From Paraburkholderia antibiotica (GTDB lineage Bacteria > Pseudomonadota > Gammaproteobacteria > Burkholderiales > Burkholderiaceae): DNA of 64,000 nucleotides. The stretch's first letter is position 1. Each line of letters begins with the position of its first letter. Both the position numbers and the translations under genes were made by a program. The stretch covers positions 124,001 to 188,000 of the forward strand of contig NZ_JABBFZ010000006.1 of assembly GCF_012927125.1 (NCBI RefSeq), in the 5' to 3' direction. The notes beneath the pieces were generated by a model, which searched no databases, was not told the origin of the DNA, and saw nothing but the letters and a program-made list of their open reading frames with translations. Shown piece after piece: positions 52,553 through 61,876 of this stretch.

Positions 52553-53223
52553 ATGACGTCAGCCAACTCCGAGATTGCGCGGTATAGACGCCCTGAACGG
52601 CCGATAGAACGGTGATTTCAGCGAAAAATGGGGGGCGTGCCAGGCGTTTTCCCGGATAGAACGGGCATTGAGAGCAGTGAAATGGTCACTGACGACGATC
52701 AACGCGACCGTTATAGACCCAGACAGGAATGCAGGTGCGGAAGTCGATCTTCCGCGGAATTGTAAGAATCTGCGGCAATCAACAGCTCGACTCAGCAATC
52801 AGCATCGTTGTGTTGGTGTTGGTGACTGCGAGAGCAATATTCCGGAACTGCCACGACACGAGCATGCGGCTCGTAGAATCACCAAGTGGTCAGTTGCTCG
52901 ACATCTTGAGGTCTGTCGGCGGCCCGTTGTGACGGACGGGCGAAACCGCGCGAAGGTCAAAGGCCCATGGAGTACCTATACTGCATCGTCGGCAAACCAG
53001 GCCATACGCTAGATTTTCTGTTGTGGGCTTCTCGCAGCAAGGTTGCTGCGATCGCTCCTCCATTGACCATAGCAACGAACCCGAACTGTCGCTGCACAGA
53101 CCTATCCGATCGTAATATAAGCAATCTGCTTGCGTAGAGTCAGATTCGCTTCGCAAGATACATCGCTCCTTTTAATAAGGATTCCATATTTTGTCAAGGA
53201 ATGTTTTACACGATATTCAAGAG
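52553..53223. other. gene-free stretch before cyanase
   Basis: Short ORFs occur on both strands (for example 52668-53012 and 52890-53156), but none has family features, a good start site or a neighbour relation. Possible old insertion debris cannot be identified by eye. Confidence 0.5.
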
Positions 53224-53254
53224 TTGACAAAGCCGTTGAACTCCCCCGTAACTT
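53224..53254 (+). promoter_or_regulatory. possible cyanase promoter
   Basis: TTGACA at 53224-53229 is followed after 19 bases by TAACTT at 53249-53254, in an AT-rich stretch just before the gene. The spacing is long, so the match is weak. Confidence 0.3.
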
Positions 53255-53280
53255 AAATTTTTATAAGCTAAGGACTTTCC

Positions 53281-53748
53281 ATGCAATCGCAAAACACTCA
53301 AGAACCGCGCTCGACATTGGCAGAGAAAATTGTCGCAGCCAAGGCTCGAAAAGGTCTTACATATGCTGAACTCGCTGAAGGCACCGGGCTTAGCACGACA
53401 TACGTTACGGCTGCTTTACTTGGACAACATCCACTGCCTGAAGACGCGGCAAGAAATGTCGCCCAAAAGCTGGGACTTGAGGCAGACGCCGTCGCGCTGC
53501 TACAAACCATCCCTGTGCGAGGAAGCATTCCGGGCAATGTGCCGACGGACCCGACCATCTATCGGTTCTACGAAATGGTACAAGTCTACGGCTCGACGCT
53601 GAAGGCGCTCGTGCATGAAGAATTCGGCGATGGGATCGTCAGTGCGATCAACTTTCGCATCGATATCAAGAAGGTCGACGATCCAGAAGGTGGTTCGAGA
53701 GCGGTCATTACCTTGGACGGCAAGTTCCTACCTTACAGGCCGTTTTGA
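53281..53748 (+). CDS. cynS: cyanate hydratase (cyanase)
   Basis: This 155-residue enzyme converts cyanate and bicarbonate to ammonia and carbon dioxide as a decamer. The N-terminal half is the HTH-like cyanase domain ([20 protein letters not shown]), and the C-terminal domain holds the catalytic Arg95, Glu98 and Ser121, matching R96/E99/S122 of the E. coli enzyme. AAGGA lies 6 bases before the ATG. No cynT, cynX or cynR adjoins it, so it stands alone. Confidence 0.96.
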   Translation: MQSQNTQEPRSTLAEKIVAAKARKGLTYAELAEGTGLSTTYVTAALLGQHPLPEDAARNVAQKLGLEADAVALLQTIPVRGSIPGNVPTDPTIYRFYEMVQVYGSTLKALVHEEFGDGIVSAINFRIDIKKVDDPEGGSRAVITLDGKFLPYRPF

Positions 53749-53942
53749 CGAAGCCCGATATTCACCAGGCGGCCAGCAGCGCGGATAGTATGAACGTCGT
53801 CCGGCTCCGCGGTTCAGAGCCGGCATGGCATCGAGGCATTCATTGCCCGACGCCTGGATGCCGGCGGCCCAACGATCAACTCAACGTTAGATGGTCCGAT
53901 GGTACGACCAGGATTCCCTCAAAAACTCGGCAAAGCCAGGTC

Positions 53943-55196
53943 TCAAGAATGCTGTGTGTCGTGCAGGCGATCCGGAATGAACAGTGCCGTCATGCCGCTC
54001 AGAAAGAACACTGCACCGACCACGAGAAAGCCGAGCCCGATCGAATACTGCGTCGCAATGTAACCGATAACGATAGGCGCCGCGCCCGAGCAGAAACGCC
54101 CCAAATTATAGGAGCCGCCCACGGCGGTACCACGCACGGACGTCGCAAAACTCTCCGACATGAATGTGCCGATCGTCCCCAGTGGCACACCGTACAGGAA
54201 GCCGAAAAAGAGCATCAGCATTGCGATGTTTTCGCGCGTATGCCAGAAGATGATCACCGGCAGAAAAAGCGCCGCACCTATGCAGCCAACCACGTACACC
54301 CCGCGCCGGCTCCAACGGTCGCCTAGCCAGCCCGCGAAGATCTTGCCGATAAACGCAACCACGTAAGTGCCGATCATATAACCGGTTAGCGAACTGAACT
54401 TGATGTGCAGTTCTTTTTCAAGGTAGGACGGCAGCCAGTTGTTCAATCCGTAAAAGCCGGACAGCATGAAGATCGACGCGAAGGTCCACAGAATGAACAT
54501 GGTACGCGCCTGGCGGTCCCTGAAAATCTGCGCATAGTAGTTGGGCCGCATCTTGCCTTTGCGCACGGCAGCGCTGCTTGCGAGCCACGAGGCCGGCTCG
54601 GGGACCGCAAACTTGATCGCAAGCGCCAGTAGCACCGGCACCGCCGACACGTAGTACAGCGTGCGCCAGCCGTATTGCGGGAGAATCCAGTTACTGAGAG
54701 CGATGACGACGATATAGCCCGACGAAATGCCGGTCTGCAGCACGCCAAGGATCAACGAGCGCCGCTCCGTAGGCACGTATTCGGCAACCAGCGTGCTGAC
54801 AAGCACCATCGAGCCGATACCTAGCGAACTGATGAAGCGAATGATCGCGAATTCCATGAAGCTGTGCGCAAACCCCAGCATCCCCGCACCGAGCGAGAAC
54901 AGCGCAAGCGCCCACGCGACGACACGTACGCGGCCAATGCGATCGCTGGCCCAGCCGCCGGCAATCCCGCCAATCGCCATGCCGAACAGCGTCAGGCTGC
55001 CAAGCGCACCTGCCTCGACGTTGGTCAACCCGAACTCGTCCTTGATGCGTGACAGAGTCAGGCCGTACATCATCACATCAGCTCCGTCGGCGATAAGCGC
55101 GCAATAACCGAGGATAAAGACGAGCAGCCAGCGGCCTTGAGAAACGGCGGTTTGCGTGGCCGATTGATATTCTTGCAGGTCAGATTGCGATTTCAT
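53943..55196 (-). CDS. MFS transporter, aromatic-acid/organic-acid symporter type
   Basis: This 417-residue, 12-helix permease has the signature DGADVMMYGLTLSRIKDEFG in helix 1 and AGGWASDRIGRVRVV in the first loop, typical of the AAHS/benzoate group. It overlaps the GAF gene by 4 bases and is the last gene of the operon that starts with gamma-glutamyltransferase. Its substrate is unknown. Confidence 0.86.
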   Translation of the reverse strand: MKSQSDLQEYQSATQTAVSQGRWLLVFILGYCALIADGADVMMYGLTLSRIKDEFGLTNVEAGALGSLTLFGMAIGGIAGGWASDRIGRVRVVAWALALFSLGAGMLGFAHSFMEFAIIRFISSLGIGSMVLVSTLVAEYVPTERRSLILGVLQTGISSGYIVVIALSNWILPQYGWRTLYYVSAVPVLLALAIKFAVPEPASWLASSAAVRKGKMRPNYYAQIFRDRQARTMFILWTFASIFMLSGFYGLNNWLPSYLEKELHIKFSSLTGYMIGTYVVAFIGKIFAGWLGDRWSRRGVYVVGCIGAALFLPVIIFWHTRENIAMLMLFFGFLYGVPLGTIGTFMSESFATSVRGTAVGGSYNLGRFCSGAAPIVIGYIATQYSIGLGFLVVGAVFFLSGMTALFIPDRLHDTQHS

Positions 55197-55756
55197 GAGT
55201 AGGCTGCGCCAGTAGCGGATATTTTCTTCTGTGTGACGAGGGCGGCAACAAGGAAAGAGCCGATCAATAGACCTATGGCTTCATGGCGACGCGTGTACCA
55301 GCCTTCCTCGTGGGTCAGGTTCATCGTGCCGATGCACACGCCGTCATAAGCGATCGGGATGTTCAGTATGGAGCCGAGACCCATACCGGTCATGATGGCA
55401 TGATCGTCGAATGCGTCGCGAATGCCCTGCGAGGTTTCCACGCGAAACGGCGTGAGGTCTTGAAGAATCTGTTTCGCCCAGACTGTACCCTGCTTCTTCT
55501 TGCGCCCGCCGATTGGGTACACGTCCGGCATGTTCGTATAGACGCGCTCCACTTCCTGGCGCTGCGCGTCGTAAGACATGATTGTCAGGAGACGAAAGCC
55601 TATCGCTCTTTCGGCCACTGCATGAACCGCACGGAAGATTTCCGTCGGTTGATCTTTCACGCGTAACGCCATCGCTAGACGTTCAAGGTCCTCGATGTGC
55701 AGCGCGTGAAAATTGGGTGTCGCAAGTTCGGTTCGATCACCTGGTGGCGTGTGCAT
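55193..55756 (-). CDS. GAF-domain protein
   Basis: The 187-residue protein consists of one GAF domain (YDAQRQEVERVYTNMPDVYP, GMGLGSILNIPIAYDGVCIG, TMNLTHEEGWYTRRHE). There is no output domain. GAF domains sense small molecules, and stand-alone versions of this kind occur in aromatic and heterocyclic catabolic clusters. It lies between two transporters and may sense the imported compound. Confidence 0.82.
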   Translation of the reverse strand: MHTPPGDRTELATPNFHALHIEDLERLAMALRVKDQPTEIFRAVHAVAERAIGFRLLTIMSYDAQRQEVERVYTNMPDVYPIGGRKKKQGTVWAKQILQDLTPFRVETSQGIRDAFDDHAIMTGMGLGSILNIPIAYDGVCIGTMNLTHEEGWYTRRHEAIGLLIGSFLVAALVTQKKISATGAAYS

Positions 55757-55783
55757 GGAAGAGTTCGAAAATTCGTCAGATAG

Positions 55784-57202
55784 TCAGCCGTGCAAATTGG
55801 TCGAGTTGAGTTGCCTTTGCCTATTCTCGCTCCGCTTGGGTTCGCGCCCGTCGGCCTCGATGTCTTCGAGCGATCGATTGCGCGTCTCGATGCCGAGAAA
55901 GAAAACGACGCACGCACCGATCAGCAGCACGGTCGTGGTCATCGCGAATACGCCGAGGAAGCCGAGAGTCGGATAAATAAGGCCAACCAGAATCGGTGCG
56001 CTCACTGACCCAATGCGGCCAAACGACGACGACGAGCCGGTGCCGGTTGTCCGCACGGCCGTCGGAAACACTTCAGGGGTGTACGCATACACGCCGGCGA
56101 ACGCGCCGTTCATGAAGAACGACAGCGCAATGCCCGCAGCCATGATCTGTATACCGGTGTGCGAAAACGCCAGTGTGATGGCGGCGATACCGCCGAGCAA
56201 CATGTACGAGGCAACCACCGCTTTGCGGCCGATGCGCTCATTGAGCCATGCGGCGGAGAAATACCCCGGAATCTGCGCGCCGTAAATCGCAATGGAATAA
56301 CCAAAGCTCTTTGTCATCGTGAGTCCTTCCTTGACGAGCAGGCTCGGAATCCACGAGAAGAACGAGTAATAAGCAAACGCGACCGAAAACCACATCAGCC
56401 AGCTCACGGCAGTCGTGCGCGCGAGTCGCGGCGACCAGAGCGCGAGGACGTTGCGCCACGCGCTGCCGCCGGCCGATACCGACGCAGGGAGAACGTTCAC
56501 AGTTGAGACAGGCGCGAGGACGATGCCTTTTCCGGTGAACCACGCTTCGATGCTGCTCACGATGCTGTTTGCCTCTGCCTCGCGTCCCTGACTTTCGAGC
56601 CAGCGCGGCGATTCGGGCAGCGTTCTACGCCACCACAGCAGCATGACCACTGGCAACGAGGTAATCACCGCGAGATAGCGCCAGCCGTCAGCGTAGTTGC
56701 GCACCACTGCGAAGCCAAGAATCGCCGATGTCAGATAGCCGAACGACATGAAGCCGACCAGCGCACCGCAGAAGATGCCGCGGTAACGCCGCGGCACGAA
56801 TTCGGCGAGAAACGGTGCGATGACGACTGTTTCCGCGCCCGAACCAAAACCAGCGACAACGCGTAACCCGAAGAACATGTGCCAGTCGTGGGCCGTGGCA
56901 CTCGCGAGCGACGCGATACAGTAGATGGCGAGCGCGCTCATCATGATGCGGCGCCGGCCGATCACGTCGGCAAGCACGCCCGACAGGAACGCGCCGAAGA
57001 AGTATCCGATATAGGTACTGCTCGCGACGAGTCCGGTTTCGGCACTCGTCAATTGCCACAGCTTGCTAACGACCGGCAGCAGGAACGCGAGCGACGAGGA
57101 ATCGAGTCCATCGAACATGTACCCCAGTCCGCCGATGAGCAGAAGTTTGCGATGAAAACCCGACAACGGCAGTCTTTCAAGACGGGCGGCTACGACAGAC
57201 AC
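55784..57202 (-). CDS. MFS transporter, sugar-porter-like
   Basis: About 472 residues. It starts SVVAARLERLPLSGFHRKLL and has LGYMFDGLDSSSLAFLLPVV and LADVIGRRRIMMSALAIYC, as in the sugar/organic-acid porter group of the MFS. The GTG at 57202 follows GGGAGAAG; the ATG at 57301 would overlap the upstream gene. It is the second gene after gamma-glutamyltransferase, so it may import gamma-glutamyl compounds or their products. Confidence 0.86.
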   Translation of the reverse strand: MSVVAARLERLPLSGFHRKLLLIGGLGYMFDGLDSSSLAFLLPVVSKLWQLTSAETGLVASSTYIGYFFGAFLSGVLADVIGRRRIMMSALAIYCIASLASATAHDWHMFFGLRVVAGFGSGAETVVIAPFLAEFVPRRYRGIFCGALVGFMSFGYLTSAILGFAVVRNYADGWRYLAVITSLPVVMLLWWRRTLPESPRWLESQGREAEANSIVSSIEAWFTGKGIVLAPVSTVNVLPASVSAGGSAWRNVLALWSPRLARTTAVSWLMWFSVAFAYYSFFSWIPSLLVKEGLTMTKSFGYSIAIYGAQIPGYFSAAWLNERIGRKAVVASYMLLGGIAAITLAFSHTGIQIMAAGIALSFFMNGAFAGVYAYTPEVFPTAVRTTGTGSSSSFGRIGSVSAPILVGLIYPTLGFLGVFAMTTTVLLIGACVVFFLGIETRNRSLEDIEADGREPKRSENRQRQLNSTNLHG

Positions 57203-57251
57203 GGCAACTTCTCCCTGGCAGGAACTGGCGGCGATCTTCGCGATACGCGGG

Positions 57252-59036
57252 TTATCGCCCAATCGCGTAGGCCTGCATCTGTCGCGGCGTCGCCGCACCA
57301 CGCATCAGGCCATTGCGAATTCCGACCGCGCACACACGGCCCAGGGCCCACGGTTCCGCAACCGTCAGGTCGTGGCCGCGCGCACGCAATTCGGCGAGCG
57401 TGCGCTCCGGGAACCGCGATTCGGCCGACATCTTGCCGAGCTGCATTGCGCGCGGATAGAACGAGCCGGGGAAATGCGCGGTCTGGAAGGACGGTGCGTC
57501 CGCGGCGGCCTGAAAATTCATGCCGCCATGCACGTGTCTGAGGAACAGCTGGAGCGACCATTGGTCCTGCTGATCGCCGCCCGGTGTGCCGAAGGCCGCG
57601 TACGGTTTGCCGTCGCGGGTGACGAGCGTGGGCGATAGCGTCGTGCGCGGACGGCGGCCCGGGCCGAGCGACGACGGCAGGCCTTCTTCCATCCAGAACA
57701 TCTGCGCGCGCGTCGTCACGTTGAAACCGAGGCCGGGCACCGCCGGCGACGCCTGCAGCCAGCCTCCGGACGGCGTGGCCGACACCATATTGCCCCAGCG
57801 ATCGACGACGTCCAGATGCACCGTGTCGCCACGCAACTCCGGCAGCGGCGCGAATGTCGGTTCGCCTTGTCCAAAGCCGCCGGCCTGTTGGCGGCCGGCA
57901 TTGGCAAGGATGCGCGCGGCGCGCTGTTCGCTGTCGCCGAGACGGCCCGGGCGGAATTCGAACGACGCACGATGTGGATCGATCTGGCGGCGGCGCTCGT
58001 CGTTATAGGCGTCGCTGAGCAGCACGTCCATCGGCACGTGCGAAAACGCCGGGTCGCCGTAGAACACTTCGCGATCCGCAAACGCGAGCTTCGCGCACTC
58101 GATGACCGTGTGAATGAAATCGGGCCCCAGCGGGTCCATTGCGGCGAGGTCGAAACCCTTCAGCAGTGCGAGCTGCTGCAGGAACATCGGCCCCTGCCCC
58201 CACGGACCGGTCTTGTGGACTCGCAGGCCCGCGTAGTCATAGCACACCGCGTCTTCGTAGGTCGGCTCCCAACGCGCGAGATCGCTGGCGTCGAGCAGGC
58301 CATGGTTGCGCTTGCCGGACGTGTCGAGCACGGCTGTCGAGCGGAAATACTGGTCGATCGCATCGGCCACGAAGCCGCGATAAAACGCGTTGCGCGCAAG
58401 TTCGCACTGCTCGGCGCGGTCGCTGCGCGTATTCGCTTCGCGCAGGATGCGTTTGTACGTTTCCGCGATGGCAGGATTGGCGAACAGCTGGTTCGGCTTC
58501 GGCGCTTCGCCGTTGTGCAGCCACTGTTCGGCCGACGTGGTCCATTCGCTGCGAAAAAAATCCTGAATCGCGAGAATCGACGACGCCATGCGCGGCAACA
58601 CCGGATAGCCGTTTTCCGCGTAGCCGATCGCGTAGCTCAACACGTCCTCGAGCGGAAGTTGGCCGTAATCGCGCAACAGCATCATCCACGCGCCGAACGC
58701 GCCTGGCACGACTGCCGGCAACAGGCCAGTCCCGGGAACGACATCGAGCCCGAGCTGGCGCATTCGCTCGATGGTCATTCGCGCTGGCGTCACACCTTGC
58801 CCGCACAGCACGCGTACCCGCTCTTCGCGCGCGCTATGAAACACCACCGGCAGTTCACCGCCCGGACCGTTCAGATGCGGCTCGACGATCTGCAGAACGA
58901 AACCGGCTGCGGCGGCTGCGTCGAATGCATTGCCGCCTTTTTCGAGCACGGCCATGGCCGATGCGCTGGCCAGCCAGTGCGTGGAGGCCACCATGCCGAA
59001 TGTGCCGAGCAGTTCCGGACGGGTTGTAAACGACAT
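57252..59036 (-). CDS. gamma-glutamyltransferase family protein
   Basis: This 594-residue N-terminal-nucleophile hydrolase has an N-terminal ASTHWLASASAMAVLEKGGN, followed by the start of the small subunit at DTVHLDVVD, where Thr405 is the expected autocleavage and catalytic residue, then GRRPRTTLSPTLV and FGTPGGDQQDQW. No signal peptide is seen, so it is probably cytosolic, unlike periplasmic Ggt of E. coli. AAAGGAG precedes the ATG at 59036. It heads a four-gene operon. Confidence 0.9.
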   Translation of the reverse strand: MSFTTRPELLGTFGMVASTHWLASASAMAVLEKGGNAFDAAAAAGFVLQIVEPHLNGPGGELPVVFHSAREERVRVLCGQGVTPARMTIERMRQLGLDVVPGTGLLPAVVPGAFGAWMMLLRDYGQLPLEDVLSYAIGYAENGYPVLPRMASSILAIQDFFRSEWTTSAEQWLHNGEAPKPNQLFANPAIAETYKRILREANTRSDRAEQCELARNAFYRGFVADAIDQYFRSTAVLDTSGKRNHGLLDASDLARWEPTYEDAVCYDYAGLRVHKTGPWGQGPMFLQQLALLKGFDLAAMDPLGPDFIHTVIECAKLAFADREVFYGDPAFSHVPMDVLLSDAYNDERRRQIDPHRASFEFRPGRLGDSEQRAARILANAGRQQAGGFGQGEPTFAPLPELRGDTVHLDVVDRWGNMVSATPSGGWLQASPAVPGLGFNVTTRAQMFWMEEGLPSSLGPGRRPRTTLSPTLVTRDGKPYAAFGTPGGDQQDQWSLQLFLRHVHGGMNFQAAADAPSFQTAHFPGSFYPRAMQLGKMSAESRFPERTLAELRARGHDLTVAEPWALGRVCAVGIRNGLMRGAATPRQMQAYAIGR

Positions 59037-59071
59037 GGGCGACTCCTTTCGCGGCAGCAAGACAAATCGAC

Positions 59072-59091
59072 GAACCAATACTTAATGGTTC
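59072..59091. promoter_or_regulatory. GntR operator 1 near the gamma-glutamyltransferase start
   Basis: GAACCAATACTTAATGGTTC is an inverted repeat with 8-base arms, 7 of 8 matching. It lies 36 bases before the gamma-glutamyltransferase ATG, where a bound repressor would block transcription or its start. It matches operator 2 in arm sequence and spacing. Confidence 0.75.
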
Positions 59092-59225
59092 TATTACAGA
59101 AAGAAGAGAGCGTAAGTCTAACGACGGCAGGTTGCACCCAGTGTTAACCCGAAATTGCCTATAAACAGCCCTTTTCGTATAGAAGATGAAAGCTTTGGCT
59201 TGCCGCTGCCATTCTGATATCTTTT

Positions 59226-59245
59226 GTACCAATGTTAATTGGTTC
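59226..59245. promoter_or_regulatory. GntR operator 2 near the GntR gene start
   Basis: GTACCAATGTTAATTGGTTC shares the pattern G-A-ACCAAT-N4-ATTGGT-TC with operator 1 and is 7 of 8 symmetric. It lies just before the GntR ATG at 59256, pointing to autoregulation. Confidence 0.75.
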
Positions 59246-59255
59246 GGTGGACAGA

Positions 59256-59915
59256 ATGGAAAAATCCGTACTTGATACGCTGTTCGACTACATTGCCGGC
59301 CATCGACTCAAGGATGGCGACGCGTTGCCGCCCGAAAGGAAGCTCGCGGAAGATCTGGGAGTTAGCCGTCGGGAACTGCGTTCTGCGCTGGCGTCATTAG
59401 AAGCGTCGGGGCGCATCTGGCGCGGCGTCGGCCGCGGTACTTACCTGGGCGCTCGACCCGTGAAGTTCGCGCCCACACTGCGCGGGTTGCGCGCGGGCGC
59501 CAGTCCGGCGGACATCGCGGAAATGCGTCTGCTGTTCGAGCCGGCGCTGGCGGCGCTCGCCGCAACCAAAGCCAGCGGCGACGATCTGCAGGAGCTGGAA
59601 AAGTGCGCGCGAAAGAATGCCGGCTCGAAGAACGACGATGAGTGGCAGCAATGGGATCACCGGTTCCATCTGCTGATCGGGCAAGCCACGCGCAACCCCG
59701 CGCTGATCGCGCTGATGGAAGTCATCAACGGGATGCGGGTGAAACCGGAAGTCCGCGAGAAGACGGTGGCGCAGGAGACGCGACAGTATTTCGCGCGGCA
59801 GCATCAGGATATTGTCGACGCGCTCAAGGCGCGAGACGGCGAAGCGGCGGCACGCTGCATGCGCGAGCATCTGTTGAGCGTTGAATGGCGGGCGTCGGCG
59901 AAAGGAGCCGGGTGA
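59256..59915 (+). CDS. GntR-family (FadR/FCD) regulator of the gamma-glutamyltransferase operon
   Basis: About 219 residues with a winged HTH (KDGDALPPERKLAEDLGVSR, then RELRSALASLEASGRIW) and an FCD domain (DIAEMRLLFEPALAALAATK, HHRF-like His, and HQDIVDALKARDGEAAA). The ATG at 59256 is preferred; the one at 59232 lies inside the operator. It is divergent from the operon, and two identical-type palindromes flank both starts. The ligand is unknown. Confidence 0.9.
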   Translation: MEKSVLDTLFDYIAGHRLKDGDALPPERKLAEDLGVSRRELRSALASLEASGRIWRGVGRGTYLGARPVKFAPTLRGLRAGASPADIAEMRLLFEPALAALAATKASGDDLQELEKCARKNAGSKNDDEWQQWDHRFHLLIGQATRNPALIALMEVINGMRVKPEVREKTVAQETRQYFARQHQDIVDALKARDGEAAARCMREHLLSVEWRASAKGAG

Positions 59916-59970
59916 CGCCGCGCCGCGGTTGACGCGAAATTTCAGAATGACCGCGTGCACAGGCGTGCGC

Positions 59971-60765
59971 TCATGCAACCGCCGACCACTCCAGTTCCGG
60001 CGCCAGTTCGATCGTCACCCCCTCCCGTTCGCGAAACGGTGCCAGCATGGCTTCGTCGGCCAGCGTCGAGGTGATGAGCCGCCAGTCGCGCAGGAGCGGC
60101 GTCCAGTGCTGCTGACGTGCGCGGCCGAGCTTGGCCGAATCGGCGAGCACGATGACCTCGGCAGCGCGAGCGACGATGCATTCCTTCAGATACGCCTGCT
60201 GCGCCGACGCCTCGCACAGGCCAAAGCCTGCCACCACCCCATCTGCGCCGAGGAACGCGACGTCGACTGTCAACCGGCCCAGGATCAGCTCGGCCAGCGG
60301 CCCGAGTGTGCTCATGCTCGAACTGCGCAATTCGCCGCCGACCAGCGTGAGCCGCACCCCGGGCGCATTCGCGAGCGCCATCACCGCAAGCAGGTTGTTC
60401 GTGACGACATGCAGTTCTTCGCGCACGGACAGACGGCGCGCCAGCGCAGCGCAGGTCGTGCCGCCGTCGAGCAGCACGGTGTCGCCATCGCGGACATGCG
60501 CGGCGGCCGCCAGCGCGATGGCCTCCTTTTGTTCGCGCTGCGTCGCCTTGCGTTCGTCGAGCGAGGCCTCCGGCTCATGCATGCCAACGAGAGCCGTTGC
60601 GCCACCATAAGTGCGCACCAGCCGCCGCTGTTTCGCAAGCACCGTCAGATCGCGCCGGATCGTCGCTTCGGAGACGTCCAGCGCGGCGCACAGTTCCTCG
60701 ACGCTGGCATCGCGCGTGCGGACGAACTCAAGAATTGCCTGATGGCGTTCGGTTGTTTTTTTCAC
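59971..60765 (-). CDS. DeoR/GlpR-family regulator
   Basis: The 264-residue protein has the DeoR HTH (ERHQAILEFVRTRDASVEEL, then SEATIRRDLTVLAKQRRLVR) and a sugar-isomerase-like sensor domain (TVLLDGGTTCAALARRLSVR, then VAFLGADGVVAGFGLC). DeoR proteins respond to sugar phosphates. It is the last gene of the threonate-type operon and probably controls it. Confidence 0.9.
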   Translation of the reverse strand: MKKTTERHQAILEFVRTRDASVEELCAALDVSEATIRRDLTVLAKQRRLVRTYGGATALVGMHEPEASLDERKATQREQKEAIALAAAAHVRDGDTVLLDGGTTCAALARRLSVREELHVVTNNLLAVMALANAPGVRLTLVGGELRSSSMSTLGPLAELILGRLTVDVAFLGADGVVAGFGLCEASAQQAYLKECIVARAAEVIVLADSAKLGRARQQHWTPLLRDWRLITSTLADEAMLAPFREREGVTIELAPELEWSAVA

Positions 60766-60825
60766 TTCGTCAGCGGCCTCACAAGGGGCTTCAATCTTAC
60801 CTGAGCCTTGTGCCTGGACGCCGCC

Positions 60826-61827
60826 TCAGTGACGGCGCGTCGCCAGTTCGGCGCCCTGTCGCAACGCTTCGAGCATGCTGCCTTCGTCGACGATCCCCTT
60901 GCCGGCGATATCGAATGCCGTGCCGTGATCGACCGACGTGCGGATGACTTCCAGCCCCACCGTAACGTTCACGCCGGCTTCGAGACCCAGTACCTTCACG
61001 GGGCCGTGCCCCTGGTCGTGATACATCGCCACCACGAGATCGAAGTCGCCTCGGCCAGCGCGGAAAAACAGCGTGTCGGCAGGCAACGGGCCGGTCACAT
61101 CCAGACCGCGTTCCTGCAGCAGCTTGACCGCCGGAATGATCTTCTCTTCTTCCTCGCCGTAGCCGAACAGACCGTTTTCACCCGCATGAGGATTGATTCC
61201 GCACACGCCGATACGCGGTTTGCCGATACCGGCTTTCACGAGCGTCGCATTGCCGCGTTCGATGGTCCGCTGCACGAGCCCCGGCTCGATCTTGCGGATC
61301 GCGTCAATGATGCCGATGTGCGTCGTCACATGGATCACGCGCAACTGCGGCGCGACAAGCATCATCGATACTTCGTCGACGCCGGTCAGATGCGCGAGCA
61401 TCTCCGTGTGTCCCGGGTACTTGTGGCCACCCGCATGCAGCGCTTCCTTGTTCAGCGGCGCCGTGCAGATCGCGTCGATCGTACCGGCCTGCGCGAGTTC
61501 GGCCGCGCGCTTGATGTACTGGTACGCGGCGTCGCCCGCGAGCGCGGAAAGCTGCCCAAACGGCAAGTCATCGGGAATCAGCCCCAGGTCGATACAGTCG
61601 ATGGTGCCCTGCTCGTAACGTGCCTGCGCCGCATCCGCGATGCGGCGAACCTTCATCGCGCCGCCGACGATTTCATTGGCGCGTTCCAGACGCTTCGCGT
61701 CTCCAATCACGAGCGGGCGGCATTGCGCGTAGACCGACGAGTGCGCCAGACTCTTGACGACGACCTCCGCGCCAACGCCAGCCGCATCGCCCATCGTGAT
61801 GCCAATTACAGGAAGATAGTTGCTCAT
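60826..61827 (-). CDS. pdxA2: PdxA2-type 4-phosphate dehydrogenase (D-threonate catabolism)
   Basis: The 333-residue protein matches the PdxA family: ITMGDAAGVGAEVVVKSL, the metal/substrate motif KYPGHTEMLAHLTG, GINPHAGENGLFG and MYHDQGHGPVKVLGLEAGVN. PdxA2 enzymes oxidise and decarboxylate D-threonate 4-phosphate rather than making pyridoxal phosphate. Its place beside a DUF1537 kinase supports PdxA2 over PdxA. Confidence 0.85.
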   Translation of the reverse strand: MSNYLPVIGITMGDAAGVGAEVVVKSLAHSSVYAQCRPLVIGDAKRLERANEIVGGAMKVRRIADAAQARYEQGTIDCIDLGLIPDDLPFGQLSALAGDAAYQYIKRAAELAQAGTIDAICTAPLNKEALHAGGHKYPGHTEMLAHLTGVDEVSMMLVAPQLRVIHVTTHIGIIDAIRKIEPGLVQRTIERGNATLVKAGIGKPRIGVCGINPHAGENGLFGYGEEEEKIIPAVKLLQERGLDVTGPLPADTLFFRAGRGDFDLVVAMYHDQGHGPVKVLGLEAGVNVTVGLEVIRTSVDHGTAFDIAGKGIVDEGSMLEALRQGAELATRRH

Positions 61828-61876
61828 GATGTGATCTCGTTAGACTTCAGGGTTTGCTGCTGTTCTTCGCCGGACA

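Noticed and set aside
52668..53012. 115-codon ORF before the cyanase gene
   Set aside because: No recognisable domain, poor composition and no neighbour relation; other frames overlap it equally well.
57816..59147. 443-codon plus-strand ORF
   Set aside because: It is antisense to the gamma-glutamyltransferase gene.
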